A stretch of 64,000 nucleotides of DNA, from positions 124,001 through 188,000 of the forward strand of contig NZ_JAFKRH010000014.1 of the NCBI RefSeq assembly GCF_019038465.1, in the 5' to 3' direction. Source of the stretch: Synechococcus sp. CCY 0621 (lineage in GTDB: Bacteria > Cyanobacteriota > Cyanobacteriia > PCC-6307 > Cyanobiaceae). A program made the translations under genes and the position numbers. Of this stretch, positions 29,224 through 39,238 are shown piece by piece; position 1 is the stretch's first letter; every line of letters starts with the position of its first letter. The notes beneath the pieces were generated by a model, which saw nothing but the letters and a program-made list of their open reading frames with translations, did no database searches and was not told the DNA's origin.

Positions 29224-30632
29224 TATGCAGCAAGATTGCGGAAACGTGTGAACTGAGGCTCAAACAGCAGCTTGACGGTGCCGACGGGGCCGTTGCGGTG
29301 CTTGGTGACGATGACTTCGGTGATGCCGCGGTCGGCGGTTTCGGGGTTGTAGTACTCATCGCGGTAGATCATCAGCACCAGGTCGGCGTCCTGCTCGATC
29401 GAGCCCGATTCCCGCAGGTCGCTGAGCATCGGGCGCTTGTTGGTGCGCGACTCCACGCCCCGGCTGAGCTGGGAGAGGGCGACCACGGGCACGTGCAGCT
29501 CACGGGCCATGCCCTTGAGGCCCCGGGTGATGCGGGAGAGTTCCTGGACGCGGTTGTCGGGGGTAGTGCCCTCCATCAGCTGCAGGTAATCGATCACGAT
29601 CAGGCCGAGCTCCTTGCCGGTTTCGGCCATCAGGCGCCGGCAGAGCGAGCGCATCTCGAGCACGCCCGAATTGGGCTTGTCGTCGATGAATAAGGGCAGC
29701 TGGCCGAGGCTGTTGATACCCTGGCCGAGCAGGGGCCACTCCTCCTGCTGCAGGCGGCCGGTTCGCAGGCGGCCGCTCTCGATGCCCACCTCCATCGAGA
29801 GCAGGCGGTAGGTGAGCTGTTCCTTGCTCATCTCCAGGCTGAACACGCAGACCGGCAGCTGGTGCAGCTGGGCCACGTTCTTGGCGATGTTGAGCACGAT
29901 CGAGGTCTTGCCCATGGCAGGACGCCCGGCCACGATGATCAGGTCGCTGCGCTGCAGGCCCTGGGTGATGGCGTCGAGGTCGTAGAAGTTGACCGGGATG
30001 CCGGCGACGGCGGTGCCCAGGGAGCGGCTCTCGATCTCGTTGAAGGTGCTGGTGAGGATCTCGGCGGTGGGGGTGAGGCCGGAGGTGGGCTTCTCCTGGC
30101 TGATGGCGAAAATCTTCTGCTCGGCCTCATCGAGCACCTGCTCCATGGGGATGCTCTGGTCGAAGCCCAGGCGGATCACATCGTTGGCGGAGCGAATCAG
30201 CTGCCGGCGCAGGTGCTTGTCCATCACCAGGCGGGCCACCTGGTCGATGGAGGCGGTGGAGAGGGTGCGCTCCACCAACTCGACCAGCCGGGCGCTGCCG
30301 CCCACCTTCTCCAGCTGGCCGGTGTCGGCCAGCCAGGCCGCCATGGCCGTGAGGTCGGTGGGCTTGCCCTGGCTGTGCAGCATCAGGGCGGTGCGGTAGA
30401 TCTCGCGGTGAGCGCCGAGATAGAACGCCTCGGGACGCAGCACGTCGGCGATGCGGCCGATGGCATCGGGATCCAGCAGGATGCCGCCGAGGACCGATTC
30501 CTCCGCCTCCAGGTTCTGGGGCGGGACTGAATCGGGCAGGGCCTCAAAACCAGCCTGTTCGGCTCGCCGGGCTGCTGGCTTCGGCCCGTCGGGGCTGGGG
30601 GGATCGGATCCAGCCAGGGGCACGCTCACCAT
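29223..30632 (-). CDS. dnaB: Replicative DNA helicase DnaB
   Basis: The hexameric replication-fork helicase, 469 residues from ATG 30632. The N-terminal domain begins LPDSVPPQNLEAEESVLGG. The RecA-like domain has Walker A GRPAMGKT (236-243) and later segments VIDYLQLM and SQLSRGVE. CTGGAG lies nine bases upstream of the chosen ATG; an upstream in-frame ATG at 30695 is less likely. No intein is present, unlike some cyanobacterial dnaB genes. It follows rplI, as in many bacteria, with a 118-bp gap. Confidence 0.97.
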   Translation of the reverse strand: MVSVPLAGSDPPSPDGPKPAARRAEQAGFEALPDSVPPQNLEAEESVLGGILLDPDAIGRIADVLRPEAFYLGAHREIYRTALMLHSQGKPTDLTAMAAWLADTGQLEKVGGSARLVELVERTLSTASIDQVARLVMDKHLRRQLIRSANDVIRLGFDQSIPMEQVLDEAEQKIFAISQEKPTSGLTPTAEILTSTFNEIESRSLGTAVAGIPVNFYDLDAITQGLQRSDLIIVAGRPAMGKTSIVLNIAKNVAQLHQLPVCVFSLEMSKEQLTYRLLSMEVGIESGRLRTGRLQQEEWPLLGQGINSLGQLPLFIDDKPNSGVLEMRSLCRRLMAETGKELGLIVIDYLQLMEGTTPDNRVQELSRITRGLKGMARELHVPVVALSQLSRGVESRTNKRPMLSDLRESGSIEQDADLVLMIYRDEYYNPETADRGITEVIVTKHRNGPVGTVKLLFEPQFTRFRNLAA

Positions 30633-30750
30633 GGACGGGACTCCAGAACGCGACTCACGGAACAGAAGGCCGGATCGGTCGGGATCGGGCGCCATTGAGG
30701 AAGATCACTCTGGCGTCCGGAGCGGAAAAAATCGGTTCGCTGCTGGCTGA

Positions 30751-31212
30751 TCAGTAGCTGACCACTTCCAGGTTGACGTCGGCGACGACCTCGGGGTGCA
30801 GCTTGATCTGCACCTTGTAGGAGCCGGTGCGGTGGATCTCGGGAACGGTGATGACGCGGCGGTCGACCTCCTTCTTGGTGGCCGCCTCAATGGCCTCGGC
30901 CACGTCGCCGTTGGTGACGGTGCCGAACAGGACGTCATCGCCGCCGGTCTGCTTCTTGACGGTGAAGCGACCGATGGTGTCAAGGGCGGTGCGGAAGGCC
31001 ACGGCCTCCGCTTTGAGGGCCGCCTGGCGCTCGGCCTCCTTGGCCCGCCGGTGCTCCACCTGACGCAGCACCGCGGCGGTGACGGCCAGGGCCTTGCCGG
31101 TGGGCAGGAGGTAGTTACGGGCGTAGCCAGGAGCCACATCCACCAGATCCCCGTTCTTGCCCAGGGAAAGGATGTCCTCGCTCAGGACCACCTGCACACG
31201 CTTCTTGACCAT
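30751..31212 (-). CDS. rplI: 50S ribosomal protein L9
   Basis: A 153-residue L9: N-terminal domain [33 protein letters not shown], a long connecting helix ([19 protein letters not shown]) and the C-terminal rRNA-binding domain. It binds 23S rRNA in the large ribosomal subunit. It is adjacent to dnaB, the same order as in many bacteria. Full length and normal. Confidence 0.97.
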   Translation of the reverse strand: MVKKRVQVVLSEDILSLGKNGDLVDVAPGYARNYLLPTGKALAVTAAVLRQVEHRRAKEAERQAALKAEAVAFRTALDTIGRFTVKKQTGGDDVLFGTVTNGDVAEAIEAATKKEVDRRVITVPEIHRTGSYKVQIKLHPEVVADVNLEVVSY

Positions 31213-31254
31213 GACAACGCCCCGGCTGAGCCATCTGAAATCCGATCGGCAAGC

Positions 31255-32253
31255 CTACGACACGGACCCGGCGGGGGCTGCGGCGCGGGGCAGGCGGACC
31301 CGGGTGGCCAGGCCCAGGGCCCGCATCAGTCGGATGTGCTGCCAGGTGAGGTCGAACTGGCGGGGGCCGAAGCCATGGCGGGCGGAATGGGGGTAGGCGT
31401 GGTGGTTGTTGTGCCAGCCCTCACCGAAGGTCAGCGCCGCCACCCAGGGGTTGTTCTTCGACTTGTCGCCGCTGTCGTGGACGGACTCTCCCCACATGTG
31501 GGTGGCGGAGTTCACCAGCCAGGTGCAGTGATAAACGATCACCAGGCGCAGGGGGATGCCCCACAGCACCAGGGCCCAGCCGCCGGCACCGGTGACGGAG
31601 CCGATCCAGAACAGCAACAGGCCCAGGGGCACCTGAAGCAGCAGGAAACGCGTGTTCAGCCAGCGGTAGTAGGGGTCGGCGGCCAGGTCGCCGGTGAGGC
31701 GGGGCACCGCCCCCATGGCGGGGATTTCGTTGAACATCCAGGCCATGTGGGACCACCAGAAGCCCTTGTTGCTGTCGTGGTGATCAGCGTCCGTATCGGA
31801 AAACTTGTGGTGGTGGCGGTGCAGACCGACCCAGTCGATCGGGCCGTGCTGGGCGCTGAGGGCGCCGCAGGTGGCGAAGAAGCGCTCCAGCCAGCGGGGC
31901 ACCCGGAAGGAGCGGTGACAGAGCAGGCGGTGGTAGCCGATCGTGACGCCCAGGCAGGCGGTGACCCAATACATCACCACCAGAGCGGCGACGGCCCCGG
32001 GGCTCCAGAAGCGGGGCAGCAGGGCCACCACCGCCAGGATGTGGAGCACGGCCATGTAGCCGATCGTGCCCCAGCGGTTGCCCTTGGGGGAGACGCCGCG
32101 GGGTTCGCCACGGCGAGGCTCGTGCAGTCCCCTGGCCCGGACCAGGGCGTCGGCCCCCTGGTTGATGCTGGCCGGGCGGCGGGTGTGGCGTGTTTGGCTG
32201 CCGGATGGGGCGCCTGGCTTGATGCTGGGGCGGGAGAGGGGGGTGACGGCCAT
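31255..32253 (-). CDS. desC: Acyl-lipid delta-9-type fatty acid desaturase
   Basis: A 332-residue membrane di-iron enzyme. The three histidine boxes are HRLLCH (108-113), HRHHH (145-149) and HNNHH within GEGWHNNHHAYPHS. This is the pattern of DesC-type delta-9 desaturases, which insert the first double bond into membrane glycerolipid acyl chains. About 60 N-terminal residues before the first TM are polar and may be partly non-native. It is divergent from the HTH-like gene by 56 bp, with palindromes in between. Gene symbol by family resemblance; regiospecificity not verified. Confidence 0.9.
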   Translation of the reverse strand: MAVTPLSRPSIKPGAPSGSQTRHTRRPASINQGADALVRARGLHEPRRGEPRGVSPKGNRWGTIGYMAVLHILAVVALLPRFWSPGAVAALVVMYWVTACLGVTIGYHRLLCHRSFRVPRWLERFFATCGALSAQHGPIDWVGLHRHHHKFSDTDADHHDSNKGFWWSHMAWMFNEIPAMGAVPRLTGDLAADPYYRWLNTRFLLLQVPLGLLLFWIGSVTGAGGWALVLWGIPLRLVIVYHCTWLVNSATHMWGESVHDSGDKSKNNPWVAALTFGEGWHNNHHAYPHSARHGFGPRQFDLTWQHIRLMRALGLATRVRLPRAAAPAGSVS

Positions 32254-32292
32254 GAAGGACCGGGCTCCTGATGAGTGATTAAGATGGTAGCA

Positions 32293-32338
32293 ATACGAAT
32301 CCAGATCGAGTGGGGTATCGAGACGAACTCGTATCTGG
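32293..32338. promoter_or_regulatory. Nested palindromes at the desC / HTH-like divergent start
   Basis: CCAGATCGAG (32301-32310) pairs with CTCG-T-ATCTGG (32328-32338), and ATACGA (32293-32298) pairs with TCGTAT (32329-32334). The arms flank the GTG start of the HTH-like gene and lie 40-85 bp from the desC ATG. Such overlapping inverted repeats could be an operator or RNA structure; this is inference. Confidence 0.4.
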
Positions 32339-33110
32339 CCGCATTGCCTTCGCCCATCTGATCCGGGTCTGGCACGAGCGCAACGGCTGGTCGCACCGGG
32401 TGCTGCCGATGCTGGCCGAGGCCCTCGACCTGGGACGGGTGCACAACTCCCAGCTCTCGATGCTGCGCAACGGCAAGCTGGCCTCCCCCGGCCCGGAGGT
32501 GTTCCTGGCCCTGGGGAGCGTGAACCTCTGGCTCGATGCCCAGGCCCCCGGGGGCCGGCTGGAGCCGGAGTCTGCGCGCACGCTGCTGGCGGCCCACCCC
32601 GAGCTCTTCGAAGCCCTCTGCAGTTCAGCCCTGCCGGTGCGCGATGAGCACCAGCGGGTGCTGGGGCCCGGGGCCCTGCTTGAGGTGTTCGTGGGCCTCT
32701 CCCAGCCGCCGGCCAGTTTCGACCTGCGCATCGCCGACGCCGAGGCCGGTGGACTCAGCGCCGCCCTGGCCCAGCTGCTCACCGCCGGCCGGCCCTGGCG
32801 CCACTGCCGCGACCGGCTGATGGCGGCCTATCCGGTGGCCAAGCGCCAGCGCCGGGAACGGTTCGCCGAGGTGATCGCCGGGCAGCGCGACTACACGGCG
32901 GTGGAACTCGACGCCGAGCTGCCGGAGCTGCGCCGCACCCTGGCGGCCCTGGGGGCGGCGGGGGAGGAAGAGCTCGGCCCAGACCGTTTTCTGGAGCTGC
33001 TGCGGCAGCGGGCCCTGCGGCTGCAGGGGGAAGGCGCCGAGCAGGCCCCGGACGATCTGGCGGCCGCCATCCGCAGGGAGATCGGGGCGGCGATCCCTGC
33101 GGAGCTCTGA
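32310..33110 (+). CDS. Uncharacterised protein with HTH-like N-terminus
   Basis: A 266-residue soluble protein. The N-terminal half (HERNGWSHRVLPMLAEALDL, then VHNSQLSMLRNGKLASPGPE) resembles a helix-turn-helix of the HTH_3/XRE type, where S-x-LSMLRNGK would be the recognition helix. The C-terminal half is helical and charged with no known motif. The start is GTG 32310; no upstream alternative exists. It lies between two acyl-lipid desaturase genes that both run the other way, with palindromes over its start. A role as regulator of desaturation or of itself is inference. The stop and the next gene's stop abut as TGATCA. Confidence 0.6.
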   Translation: MGYRDELVSGRIAFAHLIRVWHERNGWSHRVLPMLAEALDLGRVHNSQLSMLRNGKLASPGPEVFLALGSVNLWLDAQAPGGRLEPESARTLLAAHPELFEALCSSALPVRDEHQRVLGPGALLEVFVGLSQPPASFDLRIADAEAGGLSAALAQLLTAGRPWRHCRDRLMAAYPVAKRQRRERFAEVIAGQRDYTAVELDAELPELRRTLAALGAAGEEELGPDRFLELLRQRALRLQGEGAEQAPDDLAAAIRREIGAAIPAEL

Positions 33111-33989
33111 TCAGGCGCTGGCGGGAGCGTCGCCGCGGTGGCCGAACACGGGGGCGATGCGGACGCGTCTGGCCAGGCCCAGGGCCCGCAGGGCGCGGAT
33201 GTGCTGCCAGGTGATGTCGAACTCGAACCAGCGCAGCCCGTGGCGAGCCGAGTGGGGGTAGGCGTGGTGGTTGTTGTGCCAGCCCTCACCGAAGGTCAGC
33301 AGGGCCACCCACCAGCAGTTGCGGGAGCGGTCGGGGCAGTCGAAGTTGCGGTAGCCGAAGGCGTGGGTGGCGGAGTTCACCAGCCAGGTGACGTGATACA
33401 CCAGCACCAGGCGCAGGGGGATGCCCCAGAGCACCAGCCCCAGGCCGCCTCCAGGAATGTTCGCCCAGTTGCCGTACCAGTAGAGGGCGGCCCCCAGGGG
33501 CAGTTGCAGCAGCAAAAACCAGCGATCCAGCCAGCGGTAGAAGGGATCCTTCTCCATGTCGCCGGTGAAGCGATGGATCTCGGTGAGGGCTGGGATCTTG
33601 TGCAGCATCCACTCGCTGTGGGCCCACCAGAGACCCCGGGCCGCGTCGTGGTGATCGTTGGGCTGGTCGGAGAAGAGGTGGTGGTGGCGGTGCAGGCCCA
33701 CCCATTCGATCGGGCCGCTCTGGCAGGCCAGGGTGCCCATCAGCACCAGCAGCCGCTCCACCCAGCGGGGGGCTTCGAAGCCCCGGTGCGCCACCAGTCG
33801 GTGCAACCCCAGGGTCACCCCCAGCACCGTGGCCCAGTACAAAACTGCCAGCACGATCACCCCCTGCAGGCTCCAGAAGCGCGGCAGCAGGGCGAAGACC
33901 GCCCCTACATGGATGGCCAGCATGAAGCCGGTGGTGCCGCTCTTGAATTTGCGCTGGGTCGCTGGCAGGGGCGGCCTCGGCCCTTCCAT
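33111..33989 (-). CDS. Second DesC-like acyl-lipid desaturase
   Basis: A 292-residue desaturase from ATG 33989; an upstream in-frame ATG at 34145 would add 52 polar residues. Histidine boxes HRLVAH, HRHHH and HNNHH are intact, with LTFGEGWHNNHHAYPHSARHG shared almost residue for residue with the enzyme at 31255-32253. The pair is therefore paralogous. Known cyanobacterial DesC enzymes introduce the delta-9 bond; two copies may differ in chain position or lipid class. It is convergent with the HTH-like gene, and the stops abut. Confidence 0.88.
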   Translation of the reverse strand: MEGPRPPLPATQRKFKSGTTGFMLAIHVGAVFALLPRFWSLQGVIVLAVLYWATVLGVTLGLHRLVAHRGFEAPRWVERLLVLMGTLACQSGPIEWVGLHRHHHLFSDQPNDHHDAARGLWWAHSEWMLHKIPALTEIHRFTGDMEKDPFYRWLDRWFLLLQLPLGAALYWYGNWANIPGGGLGLVLWGIPLRLVLVYHVTWLVNSATHAFGYRNFDCPDRSRNCWWVALLTFGEGWHNNHHAYPHSARHGLRWFEFDITWQHIRALRALGLARRVRIAPVFGHRGDAPASA

Positions 33990-34170
33990 GGCCGCCAGCA
34001 GTTGGGCTTTCTTGCGCGAGTGGCTGGATTCCTGCCGGGGGACGCGCACGGTTTCGGCGCTCTGGCCTGATCGGAAGGCTTCGGATCGTGCGACCAAACG
34101 TTTCTCCGGTGGAAGGGGGCTGTGGGCTGAGAGTCCGGCCCCCATCCTGGCCCACGGCAGCGATGGCAGA

Positions 34171-35508
34171 GTGGACCCCGCCGATTGTCAGCCCTTGGGG
34201 GACGTTCTTCCAGGTCTGCGCGACGGCTCCAGCCCTGCCGACACGGTGGCCGCCGCCCTCGAACGGCTCGCCCCGGTGGCGGCCCGCCGCACGGCCGCCG
34301 TGCGGCCCCGGTTGGGCCGGGTGCTGGAGGCCTTCGCCGCCGAACGCCTGGGGGTGCACCACTTCGCCTCGGTCAGCGGCTATGGCCACGGCGACCTGGG
34401 CCGGGAGGTGCTGGACCGGGTCTTCGCGCGGGTGCTGCAGGCCGAAGCCGCCGCTGTACGGCTGCAGTTCGTCAGCGGCACCCATGCCATCACCGCCGCC
34501 CTGTTCGGGGTGCTGCGGCCGGGGGACCGGCTGCTGGCGCTCACTGGCCGCCCCTACGACACCCTCGAGGAAGTGATCGGCCTGCGGGGGCAGGGCCAGG
34601 GGTCCCTGGCCGAGTTCGGCATCCGCTACGACGAGCTGGCCCTCACCGCCGACGGCCGGGTGGACGAAGCGGCCCTGGAGGACGCGCTCGCCCCCCAGAC
34701 GCGGATGGTGCTGATCCAGCGCAGCTGTGGCTACAGCTGGCGCCCCTCCCTGTCGGTGGCCAGCATCGGGCGCCTCTGTGAACGGGTCAAGGCGCTTCAG
34801 CCCGACTGCGTCTGCTTCGTCGACAACTGCTACGGCGAGCTGGTGCAGGAGCAGGAACCCACCGCCGTGGGGGCCGACCTGATCGCCGGATCCCTGATCA
34901 AGAACCTCGGCGGCACCATCGCGCCAACGGGGGGCTACGTGGCCGGCTGCCGGGAGCTGGTGGAGATGGCCTGCTGCCGCCTCACCGCCCCGGGCATCGG
35001 CAGCGAGGGGGGCACGGGGTTCGATCAGTACCGGCTGCTGTTCCAGGGATTGTTCCTGGCCCCCCAGATGGTGTCCGAGGCCCTGATCGGCGCTGACTTG
35101 GTGGCTGAGGTGTTCAGCGGCCTTGGCTATCCGGTGAACCCCGCCCCCGGTGCCGAACGCAGCGACGTGATCCAGGCGGTGCGGCTCGGCCATCCCGATC
35201 GGCTGATCGCCGTGTGCCGGGCGTTCCAGCAGCTGTCTCCTGTGGGGGCCTACCTGGATCCGGTGCCGGCCCCCATGCCCGGCTACGCCAGTGATCTGGT
35301 CATGGCGGGCGGCACGTTCATCGACGGCAGCACCAGCGAGTTCTCCGCCGATGGCCCGCTGCGGGAGCCGTTCGTGCTCTATGCCCAGGGCGGTACCCAC
35401 CACGGCCACGTGGCCCTGGCCCTGGAGCGCGCCTTGGCCGCCCTGGGGAAAGTGGCGGACGTTGGGCACGCGGGGGAGGCTCCGGTCTCCGCCGCTCGGT
35501 CAGACTGA
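34171..35508 (+). CDS. Methionine gamma-lyase family (YnbB/aluminium-resistance type) PLP protein
   Basis: A 445-residue PLP-fold type I protein. Recognisable blocks are HHFASVSGYGHGDLGREVLD, FVSGTHAITAALFG, CFVDNCYGELVQEQEP, and the PLP-lysine candidate in SLIKNLGGTIAPTGGY. This matches the PF06838 family of methionine gamma-lyase-like proteins of unclear substrate. Length is normal. The start GTG 34171 is uncertain and the ribosome binding site is weak. It reads toward gcvH (27 bp), so amino-acid metabolism is the theme. Confidence 0.85.
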   Translation: MDPADCQPLGDVLPGLRDGSSPADTVAAALERLAPVAARRTAAVRPRLGRVLEAFAAERLGVHHFASVSGYGHGDLGREVLDRVFARVLQAEAAAVRLQFVSGTHAITAALFGVLRPGDRLLALTGRPYDTLEEVIGLRGQGQGSLAEFGIRYDELALTADGRVDEAALEDALAPQTRMVLIQRSCGYSWRPSLSVASIGRLCERVKALQPDCVCFVDNCYGELVQEQEPTAVGADLIAGSLIKNLGGTIAPTGGYVAGCRELVEMACCRLTAPGIGSEGGTGFDQYRLLFQGLFLAPQMVSEALIGADLVAEVFSGLGYPVNPAPGAERSDVIQAVRLGHPDRLIAVCRAFQQLSPVGAYLDPVPAPMPGYASDLVMAGGTFIDGSTSEFSADGPLREPFVLYAQGGTHHGHVALALERALAALGKVADVGHAGEAPVSAARSD

Positions 35509-35535
35509 AGACCGCTTCTCCGCATCGCACCGGCC

Positions 35536-35925
35536 TTGGCGCACTCCTTCCCCGACGACTGCCGCTACTCCGAGAGCCACGAATACGTGCGCCCGGAGGG
35601 TGACCTGGTGCGGCTCGGGATCAGTTCCTTCGCCGTCGATCAGCTGGGGGACATCGTCTTCGTCGAGCTGCCGGCGGTGGGGGCCGCCCTGGCGCGGGGC
35701 ACCAGCTTCGGCAGCGTCGAATCGGTCAAGGCGGTGGAGGATCTGATGGCCCCTGTGAGCGGCACGGTGGAGGCCCGCAACGAGGCGGTGCTGGCCAGCC
35801 CCGAGGAGCTCCAGAACGATCCCTACGGGGAGGGCTGGCTGCTGCTGGTGCGGCTGGGGGCCCCCGGCGAGCTCGACGAGCTGATGGATGCCGCCACCTA
35901 CGGGGCCAAGGTGCAGGCGGGCTGA
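35536..35925 (+). CDS. gcvH: Glycine cleavage system H protein
   Basis: The lipoyl carrier of the glycine cleavage system, 129 residues. The lipoylated lysine is Lys65 in [12 protein letters not shown], with typical YSESHEYV and [10 protein letters not shown] segments. It starts with TTG 35536 followed by AHSFPDD. It lies 38 bp upstream of gcvP, and the two probably form one unit; gcvT is not in the window. Confidence 0.96.
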   Translation: MAHSFPDDCRYSESHEYVRPEGDLVRLGISSFAVDQLGDIVFVELPAVGAALARGTSFGSVESVKAVEDLMAPVSGTVEARNEAVLASPEELQNDPYGEGWLLLVRLGAPGELDELMDAATYGAKVQAG

Positions 35926-35963
35926 TTGTCCTTAGGATCCCGCCACCTCCAGCCCGAACGCCC

Positions 35964-38912
35964 GTGTCCGCCTCCTTCCTGGTCCGGCATCTGGGTCCGG
36001 ATTCCGAGGATCAGCAACGGATGCTGGCGGAGCTCGGCCTCGGTTCCCTCGATCAGCTGGCGGCCGAGGTCGTTCCCGCCGACATCCTGCTGACGGCGGA
36101 GGAGGCTGCGGTCGGCCTGCCGCTCCCCTGCCCGGAGGCCCAGGCCCTCAAGGAGCTGGGGGCGCTCGCCTCCCGCAACCAGGTGCTGCGCAGCCTCATC
36201 GGCCTCGGCTACCACGGCACGGCGACGCCGGCCCTGATCCAGCGCCATGTGCTGGAAAACCCCTGCTGGTACACCGCCTACACCCCTTACCAGGCGGAGA
36301 TCGCCCAGGGGCGGCTGGAGGCCCTGCTCAACTTTCAGACCCTGGTCAGCGAGCTGACGGGGCTGCCGATCGCCAACGCCTCCCTGCTGGATGAGGCCAC
36401 CGCCGCCGCCGAGGCGATGGCGATGGCGGCGGCGGTCACGACGCGCCGCGGCGCCCGCCGCTTCCTGGTCGACCGGGCCGTCCTGCCCCAGACCCTCGCC
36501 GTGCTCCACACCCGGGCCGAGCCCCTGGGGATCGTGATCGAGACGTTCGAGGCCGAGGCCCTCAGCGCCGCTGCCGATCCGGCGCTGGGCGAGGACGTCT
36601 TCGGCCTGCTGCTGCAGCTGCCCGGCGTCGAGGGCCGGCTCTGGGATCCCGCTCCGCTGCTGGCGGCGGCCCGCTCCGGCGCCGTGATCAGCACGGTGGC
36701 CGTGGATCCCCTGGCCCAGGCCCTGCTGGCCCCGGTGGGTGAGCTGGGCGCCGACATCGCCGTCGGCAGCCTGCAGCGCTATGGGGTGCCGATGGGGTTC
36801 GGCGGGCCCCACGCCGCCTTCTTCGCCACCCGGGAGGACTTCAAGCGCCAGATCCCAGGCCGTTTGGTGGGCCAGTCGAAGGATGCGGAGGGGAACCCGG
36901 CGCTGCGGCTGGCCCTCCAGACGCGGGAGCAGCACATCCGTCGCGACAAGGCCACCAGCAACATCTGCACCGCCCAGGTGCTGCTCGCGGTGATGGCGAG
37001 TTTCTATGCGGTCCACCACGGCCCCGATGGCCTCGAGGCCATCGCCCGTCGCCTTCTCGTCCTGCGCCAGGGCCTGGTGCTGGCCCTGGACGCCCTGGGC
37101 CTGCCGGCCGATCCGGGCGCCGGCTTCGACACCGTGGTGGTGCGCACCGCTGCAGCCCCCGCCCTGCGCCAGCGGGCCGTGGCCGCCGGCTTCAACCTCC
37201 GCTGCGGCGTCCGCGGCGACGACGGCCAGGACGCCCTGGCCATCTGCCTCGATGAACTCTCCACGGCCGAGGAGCTGGCCGCCCTGGTGGGCGCCCTGGC
37301 GCCGGAGGCCACCGCTGCTGCTGCGGCCCAGGCGGCCCTGCGGGCCGGCCTTTCCACCTTCGAGGCCCGGCCCCTGGCGGAGCTGCTCGATGGCGTGCCC
37401 CTGCGCCAGCGCCCCTGGCTGCGTCAGGAGGTGTTCCACCGCTATCGCAGCGAGACCGAACTGCTGCGCTACATCCAGCGCCTGGTGAGCAAGGACCTGT
37501 CGCTGGTCCACGGGATGATCCCCCTGGGCAGCTGCACCATGAAGCTGAATGCCGCCGCCGAACTGGCGCCGGTGAGCTGGCCGGCCTTCGGCCAGATCCA
37601 TCCCTTCGCCCCCGCCGACCAGACCGCCGGCTACGCAGCCCTGGTGGCCGATCTGGAGGCCTGGCTGGGGGCGATCACCGGTTTTGCCGGGGTGTCCCTG
37701 CAGCCGAACGCCGGCTCCCAGGGGGAGTACGCCGGTCTGATGGTGATCCGGGCCTGGCACCGCAGCCGGGGCGAGGGCCATCGCCAGGTGTGCCTGATCC
37801 CCACCAGCGCCCACGGCACCAATCCGGCCAGCGCCGTGATGGCCGGGATGCGGGTGGTGGCGGTGGCCTGCGACGCCCAGGGCAACATCGACATCGCCGA
37901 CCTGGAGGCCAAGGCCGTCGCCCACGCCGCCGACCTGGCGGCCCTGATGGTCACCTACCCCTCCACCCACGGGGTGTTCGAGACCGGCATCCGCCGCATC
38001 TGCCAGGTCGTTCACGACCATGGCGGCCAGGTGTATCTGGATGGGGCCAACCTCAACGCCCAGGTGGGCCTCTGCAAGCCCGGCCTCTACGGCGCCGACG
38101 TCTGCCACCTCAACCTCCACAAGACCTTCTGCATCCCCCACGGCGGCGGTGGTCCCGGGGTGGGGCCGATCGGCGTGGCGGCCCACCTGGTGCCCTTCCT
38201 GCCCTCCCACCCCCTGGCTGCGGCGAGCGCCAGCGGGGCGGGGGATCAGGCCATCGGCCCGGTGTCGGCGGCGCCCCTGGGCAGTGCCGGCATCCTGCCG
38301 ATCAGCTGGATGTACATCCGCATGATGGGCGGCTCGGGCCTGCGCACCGCCAGCCAGGTGGCCCTGCTGGCGGCCAACCTGATCGCCGAGCGTCTTGAGC
38401 CCCACTTCCCGGTGCTCTACCGGGGCCGGGGCGGCCGGGTGGCACACGAGTGCATCCTCGACCTGCGGCCCCTCAAGCGCAGCTGCGGCCTGGAGGTGGA
38501 CGATCTGGCCAAGCGGCTGATGGACTACGGCTTCCATGCCCCCACCGTCAGCTGGCCCGTGGCCGGCACGGTGATGGTGGAGCCCACCGAGAGCGAGTCG
38601 CTGGCGGAGATCGACCGCTTCTGCGCAGCCATGGAGGGGATCCGCCGCGAGGCCTGGGCGATCGAGACCGGCGCCGCCGACCCCCTCGACAACCCGCTCA
38701 AACAGGCGCCCCACACACTGGCGGCGGTCACCGCCGACGACTGGGATCGCTCCTACAGCCGCAGTGAGGCCGCCTTCCCCGCCGGGGAGAGCCAGCGGCA
38801 GGCCAAGTTCTGGCCGGCGGTCGCCCGCATCGACAACGCCTTCGGCGATCGGAACCTCGTCTGCACCTGTCCGAGCGTGGAAGAGGTGGCAATCCCCGAA
38901 CTGGCCGCCTGA
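35964..38912 (+). CDS. gcvP: Glycine dehydrogenase (decarboxylating), P protein
   Basis: The PLP-dependent P protein of the glycine cleavage system, 982 residues, a normal monomeric fused length. Conserved regions include [37 protein letters not shown] and the PLP-lysine motif [15 protein letters not shown] (Lys720). The enzyme decarboxylates glycine to the aminomethyl-lipoyl H protein, key to photorespiration. The GTG start at 35964 opens a stretch matching the N-terminus of the family ([17 protein letters not shown]). Confidence 0.97.
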   Translation: MSASFLVRHLGPDSEDQQRMLAELGLGSLDQLAAEVVPADILLTAEEAAVGLPLPCPEAQALKELGALASRNQVLRSLIGLGYHGTATPALIQRHVLENPCWYTAYTPYQAEIAQGRLEALLNFQTLVSELTGLPIANASLLDEATAAAEAMAMAAAVTTRRGARRFLVDRAVLPQTLAVLHTRAEPLGIVIETFEAEALSAAADPALGEDVFGLLLQLPGVEGRLWDPAPLLAAARSGAVISTVAVDPLAQALLAPVGELGADIAVGSLQRYGVPMGFGGPHAAFFATREDFKRQIPGRLVGQSKDAEGNPALRLALQTREQHIRRDKATSNICTAQVLLAVMASFYAVHHGPDGLEAIARRLLVLRQGLVLALDALGLPADPGAGFDTVVVRTAAAPALRQRAVAAGFNLRCGVRGDDGQDALAICLDELSTAEELAALVGALAPEATAAAAAQAALRAGLSTFEARPLAELLDGVPLRQRPWLRQEVFHRYRSETELLRYIQRLVSKDLSLVHGMIPLGSCTMKLNAAAELAPVSWPAFGQIHPFAPADQTAGYAALVADLEAWLGAITGFAGVSLQPNAGSQGEYAGLMVIRAWHRSRGEGHRQVCLIPTSAHGTNPASAVMAGMRVVAVACDAQGNIDIADLEAKAVAHAADLAALMVTYPSTHGVFETGIRRICQVVHDHGGQVYLDGANLNAQVGLCKPGLYGADVCHLNLHKTFCIPHGGGGPGVGPIGVAAHLVPFLPSHPLAAASASGAGDQAIGPVSAAPLGSAGILPISWMYIRMMGGSGLRTASQVALLAANLIAERLEPHFPVLYRGRGGRVAHECILDLRPLKRSCGLEVDDLAKRLMDYGFHAPTVSWPVAGTVMVEPTESESLAEIDRFCAAMEGIRREAWAIETGAADPLDNPLKQAPHTLAAVTADDWDRSYSRSEAAFPAGESQRQAKFWPAVARIDNAFGDRNLVCTCPSVEEVAIPELAA

Positions 38913-39007
38913 GTGTTCCGCCGGTACCTTTTCCCCCCGCCATGGCGCATCATTGCTGTGCCATCCCTTCGCGGCGATGGCAAAAGCCTTTCATTTTCAT
39001 GGGGTTC

Positions 39008-39229
39008 ATGAACGGCAACGACAACTCAGGTGGTGAGCCGGGCCCGGGCGCCCTTGTGCCCGGTCTGCCGGAGGCCAGCCAACGGGTGGATGGCACCAAC
39101 GTGGTGCGGGTGCCCTTCGGGGTGCGCCGGGCCCGCCGCAGTCGCCCCGAGCGGCCCGACCACTGGGCCACCCTCGTGCTGCCCTTCCAGGCGGGCGGCG
39201 GCTCGCCCACGCCGCCCCACGCGGCCTAG
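39008..39229 (+). CDS. Small hypothetical protein
   Basis: A 73-residue open frame (MNGNDNSGG, then VDGTNVVRVPFGVRRARRSR and DHWATLVLPFQAGGG), located between gcvP and the flv pair. No family was identified. Alternative starts exist upstream (38942). The composition is coding-like but not decisive, and the short length keeps confidence low. Confidence 0.4.
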   Translation: MNGNDNSGGEPGPGALVPGLPEASQRVDGTNVVRVPFGVRRARRSRPERPDHWATLVLPFQAGGGSPTPPHAA

Positions 39230-39238
39230 GCCGCCAGC

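Noticed and set aside
29223-30632. Intein in dnaB
   Set aside because: Length is normal and no intein blocks interrupt the RecA-like motifs.
35898-38714. Antisense frame opposite gcvP
   Set aside because: Same shadow effect; gcvP itself is unambiguous.
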